DNA of 64,000 bases from Micropruina glycogenica (GTDB lineage: Bacteria > Actinomycetota > Actinomycetes > Propionibacteriales > Propionibacteriaceae), in NCBI RefSeq assembly GCF_039524395.1, contig NZ_BAAAGO010000018.1; one strand, given 5' to 3'. The position numbers were made by a program, and so were the translations under genes. Shown in pieces: positions 51,172-60,361 of this stretch. Numbering within the stretch: position 1 is the first letter of the stretch; each line of letters opens with the position of its first letter. A model generated the notes under the pieces. The model worked only from the letters and a program-made list of their open reading frames with translations, made no database searches and had not been told where the DNA came from.

Positions 51172-51938
51172 CGCTGCTCCTTTGGATGGCGGACGGCGGA
51201 GGCGACGATGGCCACCCCGCTCAGTTCTGCGGCACGGCGTAGGTCGGCCCTCAGCGCCGCCCAGTCGTCGTCGGCGATGCCCCGGTCGACCCGGTCGACG
51301 GTGACCGCGACCGGTCGAGCCAACAGGGCCCCGGCCACCGCGACGCGGACGGCGTCGGCGGGCGGCAGGTCTTCCATCGCAGTGTGGTCGTCACCGTCGT
51401 AGCCGACCTCGGCCAGCGCCTGCCGGGGTGAGAGCCGGTTGTGCCGGCGTCCGTGCAGCACCAGGCACGAGTGCAGGTACTCCTTCACCCGGAGGCGGGG
51501 CTCGGCCTCGACGGCGTCCAGCACCCGGGCGACCACCACCTCGCGGCGCAGCAGAGCCGGATCGGCGTCCCGGGTCAGCAGCCGCACCTGCCCGGTGACC
51601 GGCCGGAAGCGTCCGCTGAGGGCGAGGGTGAGTTCGGCGGTGCCGAGCCCGTCGTCGCCGCGCCACAGGGTCAACTCGCCCGAGCGTGCCGACACCTCGA
51701 GCGGATCGCTGTCGCCCGCGGTCAGGGCCACCGCCTGCAGCGCGAGGGGCTCCTCGTCAGGGTCGGCCTGCGGTTCCGGCTGAGCCTCGGGTTGGTCCGG
51801 GCTGTCCACCGCCGACCCGGGGGCGGGGCCCGACTCGATGTAGGCGGCGGCGTCGCCGGCCGTCGCGGCCCCCTCGGGGACGGCCGATCGGTCGTCGTCG
51901 GGACCGGGGTTCGCTTCGTGGCTAGGGGTTGTCGCCAT
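51168..51938 (-). CDS. Degenerate ABC-ATPase-like protein paired with YhgE/Pip
   Basis: 256 residues. The first ~65 are acidic, Pro-rich and disordered. The rest follows the ABC nucleotide-binding fold but with key motifs lost: GDDGLGTAELTLAL stands where GxxGxGKST should be (no Lys), LPPADAVRVAVAGALLARP replaces the LSGGQ signature, and VAVTVDRVDRGIADDDW occupies the Walker B place. It therefore probably cannot hydrolyse ATP. It overlaps the membrane-protein gene by four bases, so the two are a unit. Codon use is normal and the frame intact, so it is under selection, not a pseudogene. Confidence 0.78.
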   Translation of the reverse strand: MATTPSHEANPGPDDDRSAVPEGAATAGDAAAYIESGPAPGSAVDSPDQPEAQPEPQADPDEEPLALQAVALTAGDSDPLEVSARSGELTLWRGDDGLGTAELTLALSGRFRPVTGQVRLLTRDADPALLRREVVVARVLDAVEAEPRLRVKEYLHSCLVLHGRRHNRLSPRQALAEVGYDGDDHTAMEDLPPADAVRVAVAGALLARPVAVTVDRVDRGIADDDWAALRADLRRAAELSGVAIVASAVRHPKEQR

Positions 51939-52179
51939 GGGGCCAGTATTACGGCACCGGCGCGCCGGGTCACCCGCCCCCTGCGAAACTGGTCCGCCCG
52001 GGGGTTCGTCTCCGTCAGGTCAGGGCGATCTGGTCCTGCCACCACTGCGGCACCGACGAACGCGGGAAGCGGCGCGGATCCGTCCGCCCACGGCTTGGCC
52101 GACCTGGTCGAGCGTCCCCGTGTTGCGAACTGCCGTGATTCCTGCTCGTCGTGGCCGTAACGGAAGAATGCTGCGCCGG

Positions 52180-53031
52180 CTACAGGCGTCCGCCGCGGGA
52201 CCTGATGCGGCGCACGAGCTCCTCGTACACCTCGGGCGCGGTCGTCTCGCAGCCCAGGTCGTTGTTGACCTTACCGAGCCCGTGGTGGTCCGACGACCCG
52301 AGATGCAGCAGGCCCAGCCGGGTGGCGAGTGCGCCGAGGCGCTGCCGGGTGTCGGCGTCGTGGTCGGGATGGTTCACCTCGACCCCTTCGAGCCGGTACT
52401 CCATGGTCAGCTCGGACAACACCGCCGGCGTGAGCTGCTGGGCGCGTCCTCGGCCCCACGGGTGGGCGATCACCGGCACCCCCTTGGCCCGGCGTATCAA
52501 CTCGATGCCTCGCCTGATGTCGCACGAGTAGCGGTTCGCGTACGCTGGCCCGCCGTCGTAGAGGTATTCGTCGAAGGCCTGCTGTCGATCGGCCACGTAC
52601 CCCTTGGCGACCATCGCGTCGGCCACGTGCGGACGGCCGAGCGACGGGCTGGCGCCCACCTGTTCGGCGATCTCGACTTCGGTGAGCGGCATGCCCAACT
52701 CGGCGAGCTTGGCCAGCATCTCGGGCAGTCGTCCGGTGCGGCCCACCCGAACGCGGGTGAGTTCGTTCAGCAGCGGCTCATCGTGCGGGTCGCACCCGTA
52801 CGCGAGCAGGTGCACGCTGGCGCCGTCCAGTTGGCACGACATCTCCAGCCCGGGCAAAACCGTGAGGTGCGTACCCTCCGCGGCGAGTTTCGCCTCGCGC
52901 AGCCCGTCGAAGGTGTCGTGGTCTGTCAACCCGAGCACGTCGAGGCCCTGCTCGGCGGCCTTGCGCACCAGCTGGGTGGGCGTGTCTGTGCCGTCCGAGA
53001 CGCTGGAGTGGGTGTGCAGGTCGATCCGCAT
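52180..53031 (-). CDS. PHP-domain metal-dependent phosphoesterase
   Basis: 283 residues. PHP motifs: RIDLHTHSSVSDGTDTP (HxH), GLTDHDTFDGL (second His-Asp-His), LPGLEMSCQLDG (Glu), PVIAHPWGRGR, LLHLGSSDHHGLGK. This is the class that includes 3',5'-nucleotide bisphosphate and RNA/DNA phosphatases such as YciV/Trph (RNase AM). No membrane or signal sequence. The 241-base spacer from the upstream ATPase-like gene (51939-52179) shows no gene I can support. Confidence 0.9.
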   Translation of the reverse strand: MRIDLHTHSSVSDGTDTPTQLVRKAAEQGLDVLGLTDHDTFDGLREAKLAAEGTHLTVLPGLEMSCQLDGASVHLLAYGCDPHDEPLLNELTRVRVGRTGRLPEMLAKLAELGMPLTEVEIAEQVGASPSLGRPHVADAMVAKGYVADRQQAFDEYLYDGGPAYANRYSCDIRRGIELIRRAKGVPVIAHPWGRGRAQQLTPAVLSELTMEYRLEGVEVNHPDHDADTRQRLGALATRLGLLHLGSSDHHGLGKVNNDLGCETTAPEVYEELVRRIRSRGGRL

Positions 53032-53091
53032 GCGTCAATCCTGCCGCACCCCGCGTGCGGAGCCCGCCAACCACTCGGGCGCGGGCACGAG

Positions 53092-53118
53092 GGTCTCGAC
53101 ACGCTCGGCCAGCGAAGT
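53092..53118. repeat. Diverged double copy of repeat B
   Basis: GTCTCGACACGCTCGGCCAG followed at once by GTCTCGACCGGCTCGAAG, in the spacer between the PHP and glutamate dehydrogenase genes. Confidence 0.6.
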
Positions 53119-53139
53119 CTCGACCGGCTCGAAGCCGCC

Positions 53140-56100
53140 TCAGGCCGGCAGCAGCGATCGCACCAGGCGCACCCCGACGCTCATGCGGGCCACGTCCGGC
53201 TCTTCGCACACCTGCCGCAGCGTGACGATCTTCTCGCGCGCCCCCGGCACCAGCGCCAACCACTGCGACACCAGCTGCTCCGCGGGCTCGTTGCCCGCCC
53301 GCAGCACCGCGGCGGTCAGCTCGCCGTGCACGGCATGGACGTCCTCGCGCAGCGCCGCCCTGGCCAGCGTGCTCCACCGGTCGTCTTGCGGCAGCGCGAC
53401 GATGGACGCCTCGAGCACGTCCAACCCGACCTGCTCGGCCAGCGCGAAGTACACCTGCGCGACCCGCAGCAGGTCGGCCTGCTGCTGGTCGGCGATCTCG
53501 ACGATGGTCAGCGCGAAGTGCGCGAAGGCGTCCCGGCCGATCTCGGCGGCGACCGCCTCGGGCACACCGACTGCGACCAGCCGGTCGCGGGTGGCCTCGG
53601 CGCGGGTGCGTTGCCGCGGCGTGAGCAGATCCGCCAACTGCTCGCGCACCAGCTGGACGCCCTCGGTGAACTGACCGGTGACCGCCACGATGTCGATGCC
53701 CGAGCGGCGCGAGGCGAGCAGCCAGCGGGTGGCGCGCTCGACCATGCGGCGCAACGCCATGCGCAGCTCGGTGGCCACGGTCGCGTCCAGTTCGGTCATG
53801 CGGGCCAGGGCGACCTCGGAACGTCCGACCGCGAAGATCGAGCGGGCCGCCAACTGGGCGCGGATCACCTCGGTGACCGGGGCGCTGGTTTCGTCCGACA
53901 GCCGGTGGAAGGCGGTGATGCCCTGGCTGTTCACGAACCGGTTGACCGCGACCGTGGCGATGATCTCGCGGGCCAGCCGGTGCCGCGGCATGGCCTCGGC
54001 GTAGCGCTGCTGCAGCGGCTTGGGGAAGTACTGAATCAGCCGGTCGGCCAGGTAGGGGTCGTCGGGCAGGTCGGAGGCCAGCACCTGATCGGACAGGTAG
54101 ATCTTGGTGTACGCCAGCAGTGTGGCCAGCTCAGGACGGGTGAGTCCGCGACCCGACTCCTGCCGCAGTTCGAGCTGCCTGGTGTGGGGCAGGTACTCGA
54201 TCGTCCGGTCGAGCAGGCCGGCCTGCTCCAACGCCTGCATCCAGCTCTCGTAGGCGCTGGTCAGCTCGGCGCTGCGGTACATCGAGTTCGACAGCGCGAT
54301 GTTCTGGTCGATGTTGTGCACCAGCACGAGCTCGGCGACATCGTCGGTCATCGACGCCAGCAGTTCGTTGCGCTGCTCGATCGTCAGGGCGCCCTGCGCC
54401 ATCTGGTCGGCCAGCAGAATCTTGATGTTCACCTCGTGGTCAGAGGTGTCGACGCCCGCGGAGTTGTCGATGAAGTCGGTGTTGATGCGGCCGCCGCTCT
54501 GGGCGTACTCGACCCGGCCGAGCTGCGTCCAGCCCAGGTTGCCGCCCTCGCCGGCGCACCGGGCGCGCACGTCGCCACCGTTCACCCGTACCGCGTCGTT
54601 GGCCTTGTCGCCCACGTCTGCGTTGGTCTCGGTGGACGCCTTCACGTAGGTGCCGATGCCGCCGTTCCAGAGCAGGTCGACCGGTGCCTTGAGAATCGCG
54701 GTGATCAGTTCGGCCGGGGTGAGGGCGGTGACGCCGTCGGCCAGACCGAGCGCCGCACGGGTCTCGGGGCTGATCGCAACCGACTTGGCGGTGCGTGGAA
54801 AGACGCCGCCGCCGGCCGAGATCAGCGACGTGTCGTAGTCGGCCCACGACGAGCGGGGCAGCTGGAACAGCCGCTCGCGTTCGGTGTAGCTGGTGGCCGC
54901 GTCGGGGTTGGGGTCGATGAAGATGTGCAGGTGGTTGAACGCCGCCACCAGCCGGGTGTGCCGGCTGAGCAGCATGCCGTTGCCGAACACGTCGCCGGCC
55001 ATGTCGCCGATGCCCACGCAGGTGAAGTCTTGCGTCTGGCAGTCGCGACCGAGTTCGACGAAGTGCCGCTTGACCGACTCCCAGGCGCCGCGGGCAGTGA
55101 TGCCCATCGCCTTGTGGTCGTAGCCCGCCGAGCCGCCGGACGCGAACGCGTCGCCCAGCCAGAACCCACGAGCGAGCGAGATGCGGTTGGCGATGTCCGA
55201 GAACGTGGCGGTGCCCTTGTCGGCGGCCACCACCAGATAGGGGTCGTCGTCGTCCCAGCGCACCACCGAGGTCGGGGGCACGACCTCGCCCGCCACCAGG
55301 TTGTCGGTGACGCTGAGCAGCGAGTTGATGAAGATCTCGTAGCAGGCCACGCCCTCGGCCAGCCACGCCTGCCGGTCGACGGCCGGGTCGGGCAGGTACT
55401 GCGGCACGAAGCCGCCCTTGGCGCCGGTGGGCACGATCACGGTGTTCTTCACCATCTGCGCCTTCACCAGGCCCAGCACCTCGGTGCGGAAGTCCTCACG
55501 GCGGTCAGACCAGCGCAGCCCGCCGCGGGCCACGGTGCCGAAGCGCAGGTGCACGCCCTGCACCCGCGGCGAATAGACGAAGATCTCGAACATCGGCCGC
55601 GGTTCGGGCAGCAGGCTGATCTCGCGCGGACGCAGCTTGAACGCGTGCGCCGGCGCCCCGGGCTGGAACGCGTTGGTGCGGATCATCGCCCGCAGCACCG
55701 AGACGAACTGGCGCAGAATGCGGTCGGCGTCGAGGCTGGCCACGTCGGCGAGTTGGTGTTCGATGCCGTCGAACACCGCGTCGACGGCGACCGCTCGGGT
55801 GGCCAGGTCGGCGAAGTCTTGGGCAGGGTCGAACTTGGTGCGGAAGGCGGTCACCAGGGCGGCGGCGATCTCGGGGTTGTCGTTGAGCGCAGACGCCACG
55901 TACGGCTGGCTGTAGGGGCTGCCGGCCTGCACCAGGTAGCGCGAGATGGCCCGCAGCCAGGCGATCTCTTCCCAGGTCAGGCCGCCGGTCATCACCAGCC
56001 GGTTGAACTTGCCCGGCTCGGCGAGCCCCCGGTAGGTGGCGTCGAAGGCCTCGATGAACCGCTCCTGCAGCTCGGGGCCCCAGTCTTCGGCGGCGTCCAT

Positions 56101-57930
56101 GTCACCGGTGAGCTTGAGTCCGAAGTCGTACAGGTACACCGGCGTGCCGCGCAGCACCCACTCGTACGGACGTTCGTCGACCACCTCGACGCCCAGCACC
56201 GACAGGTGCGGCATGGCGTCGGCCAGCGACATGTGCTGGTAGCCCAGCACCTTGAAGCGGACGTCGGCCTCATCCGTCTCCCAGATGGGGGCGTAGACGT
56301 CGTAGGCGCGGTCGTCGGGCCCGGTGAGCTGGTTGGCGAGCTTGAGGTCCTTGACTGCCACGGCGGCGGGGAACTCTTCTTCGTAGGCGTCGCTGAACTC
56401 GACGCCGCGGGCCTCGCTGGCCAGTTCGCGGGCCGCGTTCTCGAAGTTGTCGTCCCAGCTGCGGGTGGCCCCCTCGATGCGAGTCTGCAGGGCGGCGACG
56501 TCCACGGGGTCGGTGAGCGGGTCGCCGTCCGGACGTTTGACCACGAAGAACAACCTGGCCAGGGCGCCCTCGGACACCCGGGCCTGGTGTTCGAGCGACT
56601 CGCCGCCGAGTTCGTCGAGCAGGATCTGCTGGATCGCCTCGCGCACGTCGGTGGTGTAGCGGTCGCGGGGCAGGTACACCAGCACCGAGACGAACCGGCC
56701 GTAGGTGCCGCGGCGCACGAACACCCGCACCAGCCGGCGGTCTTTGAACTGGGCCTCTTGTGAGATCACCGGGAAGAGTTCGTCGGCGGTGGCCTGGAAC
56801 AGCTCGTCGCGGGGGTAGGTGGCGAGCACCTGCCTGATCGCCGAGCTGCCGTGGCTCTGGGGCGCGAAGCCCGACCGGTCGATGACGATCTGGGCCTTCT
56901 CGGCCAGGGTCGGCACGGTCCATACCGGCTCGCTGTAGGCGGCTGCCGCGAACAGGCCGATGAAGCGGCGCTCGCCGACCAGTCGGCCCTGGGCGTCGAA
57001 ACTGCGAATGCCGATGTAGTCGAGGTAGGCCGGACGATGCACCGGCGAGCGGCGGGAGTCTTTGGTGATCACCAGCAGCGAATGGTCGCCGGGCAGGGGC
57101 AGGGCGTGGAAGGCCGTGTCGTCACCCTGGTCGCCGCGCAGAATGCCGAGGCCGGTGCCGGCCACGCTCACGTAGCGGTCGTTCTCGCAGCGGTACTCGC
57201 GGTAGCCGAGCAGCACGAAATTGCCGGTCGACAGCCAGGCGAGCAGGTCGGTCACCTGGCGCACGTCGTGCGGGCTCACCGGCTGGGGGTTGTCGTTGAG
57301 CCACTCGATGGTCTCGGCGAGCCGGCGCTGCATCGTGCGCCAGTCGTCCACGGCCGCCTTGACCGACTCGATGCCGTGGGTGACGTCGTCGGCCAGCGCT
57401 TCGGACGATTCGCCGGCGGCGTGACCCAGGGGCGGGAAGGCCTCGACGCAGATCCACGACTCGGCGACGCCCTCGGCGTCGTCACCGGCGACGGCGGTGA
57501 GCACGCCGTCGGCGTCGCGACACACCCCGTACTGGGGGTGGTAGAGGGCACGGATGCTCCACTCGCGGCGCAGGATGTCCATGCTGACGGTGTCGACCAG
57601 GAACGGACGATCGTCGGTGACGATCAGGATCAGGGTGGATTGCCCGGGCTGGTCGTCGGCCGGAACCACGACCTGCACCTTGGCCTCCCCCGGCCTGCGG
57701 ACTCGTCCGAGGGCCAGGTGGGCCTCGATCAGGGCCGCGACGTGGGCGGGCTCGAGTTGGGTGAGTTCGCCGTCGGGCAGGTGCCTCAGGTATTGCTCGA
57801 CGAAGCCGGGCGGCAATGCGTCAGCCGATGAATCCTTGACCGAATCGGCAACACAGCTTTGTAACTTGCGGATCCAGTCGGTTCGTGACGCAATTTCTTC
57901 GGCCACCATGCCTCCTTGCCGGGCCTCCAC
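53140..57930 (-). CDS. Large (NAD-specific) glutamate dehydrogenase
   Basis: 1596 residues, the size of the 180-kDa L_1500 class of NAD-glutamate dehydrogenases. It deaminates glutamate to 2-oxoglutarate and ammonia. N-terminal ACT-like regulatory regions (TLILIVTDDRPFLVDTVSMD; VFVRRGTYGRFVSVLVYLPR) precede the catalytic core at ~700-1180: FGTVARGGLRWSDRREDFRT, VPTGAKGGFVPQYL, DKGTATFSDIANRISL, CVGIGDMAGDVFGNGML and LLWNGGIGTYVKAS. The helical C-terminal domain ends SVGVRLVRSLLPA. Start GTG 57930 or a codon seven residues later; AAGGAGG at 57918-57912 is too close to ATG 57909. In mycobacteria this enzyme is inhibited by the PknG target GarA. Confidence 0.95.
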   Translation of the reverse strand: MEARQGGMVAEEIASRTDWIRKLQSCVADSVKDSSADALPPGFVEQYLRHLPDGELTQLEPAHVAALIEAHLALGRVRRPGEAKVQVVVPADDQPGQSTLILIVTDDRPFLVDTVSMDILRREWSIRALYHPQYGVCRDADGVLTAVAGDDAEGVAESWICVEAFPPLGHAAGESSEALADDVTHGIESVKAAVDDWRTMQRRLAETIEWLNDNPQPVSPHDVRQVTDLLAWLSTGNFVLLGYREYRCENDRYVSVAGTGLGILRGDQGDDTAFHALPLPGDHSLLVITKDSRRSPVHRPAYLDYIGIRSFDAQGRLVGERRFIGLFAAAAYSEPVWTVPTLAEKAQIVIDRSGFAPQSHGSSAIRQVLATYPRDELFQATADELFPVISQEAQFKDRRLVRVFVRRGTYGRFVSVLVYLPRDRYTTDVREAIQQILLDELGGESLEHQARVSEGALARLFFVVKRPDGDPLTDPVDVAALQTRIEGATRSWDDNFENAARELASEARGVEFSDAYEEEFPAAVAVKDLKLANQLTGPDDRAYDVYAPIWETDEADVRFKVLGYQHMSLADAMPHLSVLGVEVVDERPYEWVLRGTPVYLYDFGLKLTGDMDAAEDWGPELQERFIEAFDATYRGLAEPGKFNRLVMTGGLTWEEIAWLRAISRYLVQAGSPYSQPYVASALNDNPEIAAALVTAFRTKFDPAQDFADLATRAVAVDAVFDGIEHQLADVASLDADRILRQFVSVLRAMIRTNAFQPGAPAHAFKLRPREISLLPEPRPMFEIFVYSPRVQGVHLRFGTVARGGLRWSDRREDFRTEVLGLVKAQMVKNTVIVPTGAKGGFVPQYLPDPAVDRQAWLAEGVACYEIFINSLLSVTDNLVAGEVVPPTSVVRWDDDDPYLVVAADKGTATFSDIANRISLARGFWLGDAFASGGSAGYDHKAMGITARGAWESVKRHFVELGRDCQTQDFTCVGIGDMAGDVFGNGMLLSRHTRLVAAFNHLHIFIDPNPDAATSYTERERLFQLPRSSWADYDTSLISAGGGVFPRTAKSVAISPETRAALGLADGVTALTPAELITAILKAPVDLLWNGGIGTYVKASTETNADVGDKANDAVRVNGGDVRARCAGEGGNLGWTQLGRVEYAQSGGRINTDFIDNSAGVDTSDHEVNIKILLADQMAQGALTIEQRNELLASMTDDVAELVLVHNIDQNIALSNSMYRSAELTSAYESWMQALEQAGLLDRTIEYLPHTRQLELRQESGRGLTRPELATLLAYTKIYLSDQVLASDLPDDPYLADRLIQYFPKPLQQRYAEAMPRHRLAREIIATVAVNRFVNSQGITAFHRLSDETSAPVTEVIRAQLAARSIFAVGRSEVALARMTELDATVATELRMALRRMVERATRWLLASRRSGIDIVAVTGQFTEGVQLVREQLADLLTPRQRTRAEATRDRLVAVGVPEAVAAEIGRDAFAHFALTIVEIADQQQADLLRVAQVYFALAEQVGLDVLEASIVALPQDDRWSTLARAALREDVHAVHGELTAAVLRAGNEPAEQLVSQWLALVPGAREKIVTLRQVCEEPDVARMSVGVRLVRSLLPA

Positions 57931-58012
57931 CAGTCGTACCCTGACACTCTAGCCAGCACGAGGGCGCACGTCTGCGCCCGGCGTGGCCCGCTGCGCCGTC
58001 CGGGCCGTGCGG

Positions 58013-58018
58013 CAGAAT
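58013..58018 (+). promoter_or_regulatory. Candidate -10 for leaderless DUF2505 gene
   Basis: CAGAAT followed by seven bases and ATG 58026. The arrangement (hexamer ending in AAT that itself overlaps an upstream ATG, then GGCGCGC and the second ATG) closely matches the ABC1-kinase start at 473-488. Confidence 0.4.
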
Positions 58019-58025
58019 GGCGCGC

Positions 58026-58514
58026 ATGCAGATCGAGGCCCACAACGACTTCGCCGCTGACCCTGCCGCCGTGCACGCGATGCTCACCGACGCCGACTTT
58101 CTGTCGGCCGTGTGCGTCGAGTCGGGCGACCTGTCACACCGGGTGGCCGCGACGCCAGACCACAGCGCGGTGGAGCGCACCATGCGCACCCCCTCGGTGG
58201 TGCAGCGCTTCCTGGGCGACACGCTGACCTTGCTGCAAGACATCCGCTGGAACGCGCCGGCTGCGGACGGCTCGCGCACCGGCACCCTCGACCTGACCGT
58301 CAGGGGCATGCCGGCCAAGGCCGATGTGACCATCGCGCTGCGGCCCGGCGGCCGGGGCACGCTAGTCGATTTCACGGGTGACTTCTCGATCAAGGTGCCG
58401 TTTCTGGGTGGCAAGCTCGAGGCCCAGGCCGCACCGGCATTGTTAGAGGGTTTCGCCGTCCAGCAGAAGGTCGGCGACGAATGGCTGGCGACCCGTAACG
58501 CCGAGTCCGCCTGA
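58026..58514 (+). CDS. DUF2505 family protein
   Basis: 162 residues from ATG 58026 (MQIEAHNDFAADPAAVHAML); ATG 58017 is an alternative. The DUF2505 (START/SRPBCC-like) pattern covers the whole protein: DADFLSAVC, VVQRFLGDTLTLLQDIRW, GTLVDFTGDFSIKVPFLGGK and a C-terminal helix around LLEGFAVQQKVGDEWL. A small actinobacterial ligand-binding-fold family with no known function. Divergent from the glutamate dehydrogenase gene. Confidence 0.88.
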   Translation: MQIEAHNDFAADPAAVHAMLTDADFLSAVCVESGDLSHRVAATPDHSAVERTMRTPSVVQRFLGDTLTLLQDIRWNAPAADGSRTGTLDLTVRGMPAKADVTIALRPGGRGTLVDFTGDFSIKVPFLGGKLEAQAAPALLEGFAVQQKVGDEWLATRNAESA

Positions 58515-58592
58515 CCCGGACGGGTTGCGCTCCGCTCGCGGCACGGTTGCCTGAGCCGGAACGGAAGCGTTCCGCGCAGCTCGTCCGCCCGG

Positions 58593-59121
58593 TCAGACGT
58601 GCACCCGGTCGGCGACCGGGACGTACGGGCACAGCGGATCGGATTCGAGCAGGTCGCCGGTCCAGGCGTAGGCCCGAGCTTTTTGAGAGCCGCCGCACCA
58701 GTGGTTGAACTCGCAGTGGCCGCAACGGCCGGCGAACCCATCCGGCTCGCGGAGAGCGCGCATCGTGGGGTGGTCACGATAGAGGCTCACCAGCGAGTCG
58801 TGCTTCACGTTTCCGACGGACACCGGGAGGAACCCGGACGGCGTGACGTCGCCGGTGTTCGAGACGAAGACGATGCCGTTGCCGTCCCGGGTGCCGAAAC
58901 CGCGGGCCATCGGGGACGCCTCGATCTCGGTATCGGTGAGTCCGCGGCGGCGGGCGGCGCGGGCGGCGATGCGCCGATACTGCATCGCCTCGGTGGTCTT
59001 CACCTGGAACGGGCGCGTCGCGGGCCAGCCCGTTCAGCCACACGATCAGCCGCTCTGCCTCTCCGGCGGACACCTCGGTCAGTTGCGTCCCGCGTCCCAG
59101 TTGACCTTGACGCAACGTCAA
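58593..59121 (-). pseudogene. Radical-SAM protein remnant (C-terminal SPASM part only)
   Basis: The part from 59003 to 58593 (KTTEAMQYRRIAARAARRRG, FGTRDGNGIVFVSNTGDVTP, FLPVSVGNVK, FAGRCGHCEFNHWCGGSQKA, DPLCPYVP) is the C-terminal end of a radical-SAM/SPASM protein of the TIGR04053-like type. Just upstream, in another frame, ERLIVWLNGLARDAPV is the preceding helix of the same family, so one extra base lies near 59005. The N-terminal ~230 residues, including the CxxxCxxC radical-SAM motif, are absent: the homology ends at ~59121, where the MFS promoter begins. Non-functional as a radical-SAM enzyme. Confidence 0.82.
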
Positions 59122-59131
59122 GGTTCACACT
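59101..59131 (+). promoter_or_regulatory. MerR-type promoter/operator of the MFS-merR operon
   Basis: -35 TTGACC (59101-59106) and -10 CACACT (59126-59131) are 19 bases apart. The spacer contains the perfect 9-base inverted repeat ACCTTGACG-CAA-CGTCAAGGT (59104-59124). The overlong spacer with a dyad is the signature of MerR-family activation by DNA twisting. A start site 7 bases after the -10 falls on GTG 59138, so the mRNA is probably leaderless. The regulator is encoded two genes down in the same operon, implying autoregulation. Confidence 0.85.
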
Positions 59132-59137
59132 CGGAGG

Positions 59138-60361
59138 GTGACCTCGAAGACCACGCTTCCCCTGTACCTGACCGCCACCGCGGCCTCGCTGTTCGGCAAC
59201 TCAGCGATCGCGATCGTGCTGCCCTGGCTGGTGCTCGAGCGTACCGGCGACCCGGCCATGGCGGGCACGGTGGCGGCGGCGAGCGCCCTGCCCGGGGCGA
59301 TCGCCGCCTTCGCCGGCGGGCATCTGATCGACAAGGTCGGGCGCCGCCGCATGTCGGTGCTGTCCGACCTGGGCTCGGCGTCGGCCGTGGCCGCCCTGGC
59401 GATCGTGGACGCCGTCGTCGGGTTGAACGTGGCCTGGTTCATCGGCCTCGGTGTGCTGGGCGCGCTGTTCGACGTGCCCGGGATGACCGCCCGCGAGACG
59501 CTGCTGGCCAATGTGTCGGAGACCTCCGGGGTCGGCCTCGACAAGGTGGCCGCCTGGCGGGGCATGCTGTTCGGCCTGTCGTTCCTGGCCGGCCCGGCAG
59601 TCGCCGGCTGGCTGCTGACGCTTTTGCCGTCCATCCAGGTGGTCTGGATCACCGCCACCTGCTCCGCCGCCGCGGCCCTCGCCATCGGCCTGATGCCGCT
59701 GCGCCCGACCGCGATCGCCGCAGCCGAGGACAACTCGCCGCTGGCGGGCTTCACCCACATTCGCCGCAGCCGACCGCTGCTCACCCTGCTGGTGATCAGC
59801 CTCGGCTCGATAGTGCTGGTCGCCCCGCTGCTCAGCGTCGTGCTGCCCGCCCACTTCATCGCGCTGGCGGCGCCCGGCCTGCTGGGTCTCAGCCTGTCGG
59901 CGTACGCCGTCGGCACCATGGCCGGCTCCGGTGTCTACGGCTGGCTCTTCGACGGACGCCGCTGGACGGCCTGGATGGTCGCCAACCTGCTCTACGTCGT
60001 CTCGGCCGTGCTGATCGCCACCCTGAGCGGCTTCTGGCTGGTCGCCGCCGGCATGATGGCCGCCGGGCTGGCCTCGGGCCTGTTGCAGCCGATCAGCACC
60101 GTGGTGCTCACCGAACACGTTCCGGACGCCCTGCGCGGCCGCGTCTTCGGCGCCTACTCCGCGCTCGCGATGGTGGCCAGCCCGCTGGGTCTCGGCCTGA
60201 TGGCATTGGTGCTGGCCGGCGCCGACCTGCGTGTCGGCGCCTGGGTGCTGGCCGCGGGCTGGGCTCTGGTCGGGGGGTATGCGATCGTCGCACCGGGACT
60301 CAAGGGCTACATCCAGCCGGAGCAGGAGGTCGCCGATGCTGACCATCGGCCAGTTGGCTGA
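59138..60361 (+). CDS. Major facilitator superfamily exporter
   Basis: 407 residues from GTG 59138. About 12 membrane helices; GGHLIDKVGRRRMSVLSDLG is the MFS loop 2-3 motif A, and FDVPGMTARETLLANV is typical of the enterobactin-exporter/MFS_3-like drug-efflux branch. The middle loop is short (ALAIGLMPLRPTAIAAAED). Controlled by the MerR operator just upstream and overlapped at its 3' end by the merR gene (26 bases). The inducer and exported compound cannot be told from sequence. Confidence 0.9.
   Translation: MTSKTTLPLYLTATAASLFGNSAIAIVLPWLVLERTGDPAMAGTVAAASALPGAIAAFAGGHLIDKVGRRRMSVLSDLGSASAVAALAIVDAVVGLNVAWFIGLGVLGALFDVPGMTARETLLANVSETSGVGLDKVAAWRGMLFGLSFLAGPAVAGWLLTLLPSIQVVWITATCSAAAALAIGLMPLRPTAIAAAEDNSPLAGFTHIRRSRPLLTLLVISLGSIVLVAPLLSVVLPAHFIALAAPGLLGLSLSAYAVGTMAGSGVYGWLFDGRRWTAWMVANLLYVVSAVLIATLSGFWLVAAGMMAAGLASGLLQPISTVVLTEHVPDALRGRVFGAYSALAMVASPLGLGLMALVLAGADLRVGAWVLAAGWALVGGYAIVAPGLKGYIQPEQEVADADHRPVG

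Noticed and set aside
49393..51938. YhgE/Pip plus ATPase-like pair as the exporter of the RiPP
   Set aside because: It is 4.4 kb away beyond four housekeeping genes, the ATPase partner looks inactive, and such pairs occur widely without RiPP genes.
51939..52179. Possible small gene (HHCGT-containing frame) between the ATPase-like and PHP genes
   Set aside because: The frame has no ribosome binding site, biased low-complexity residues and no recognisable domain.
51937..56763. A 1608-codon open frame on the plus strand opposite the glutamate dehydrogenase gene
   Set aside because: It is the antisense shadow of a strongly conserved gene in high-GC DNA; its translation is low-complexity His/Arg/Gly-rich and spans several unrelated genes.
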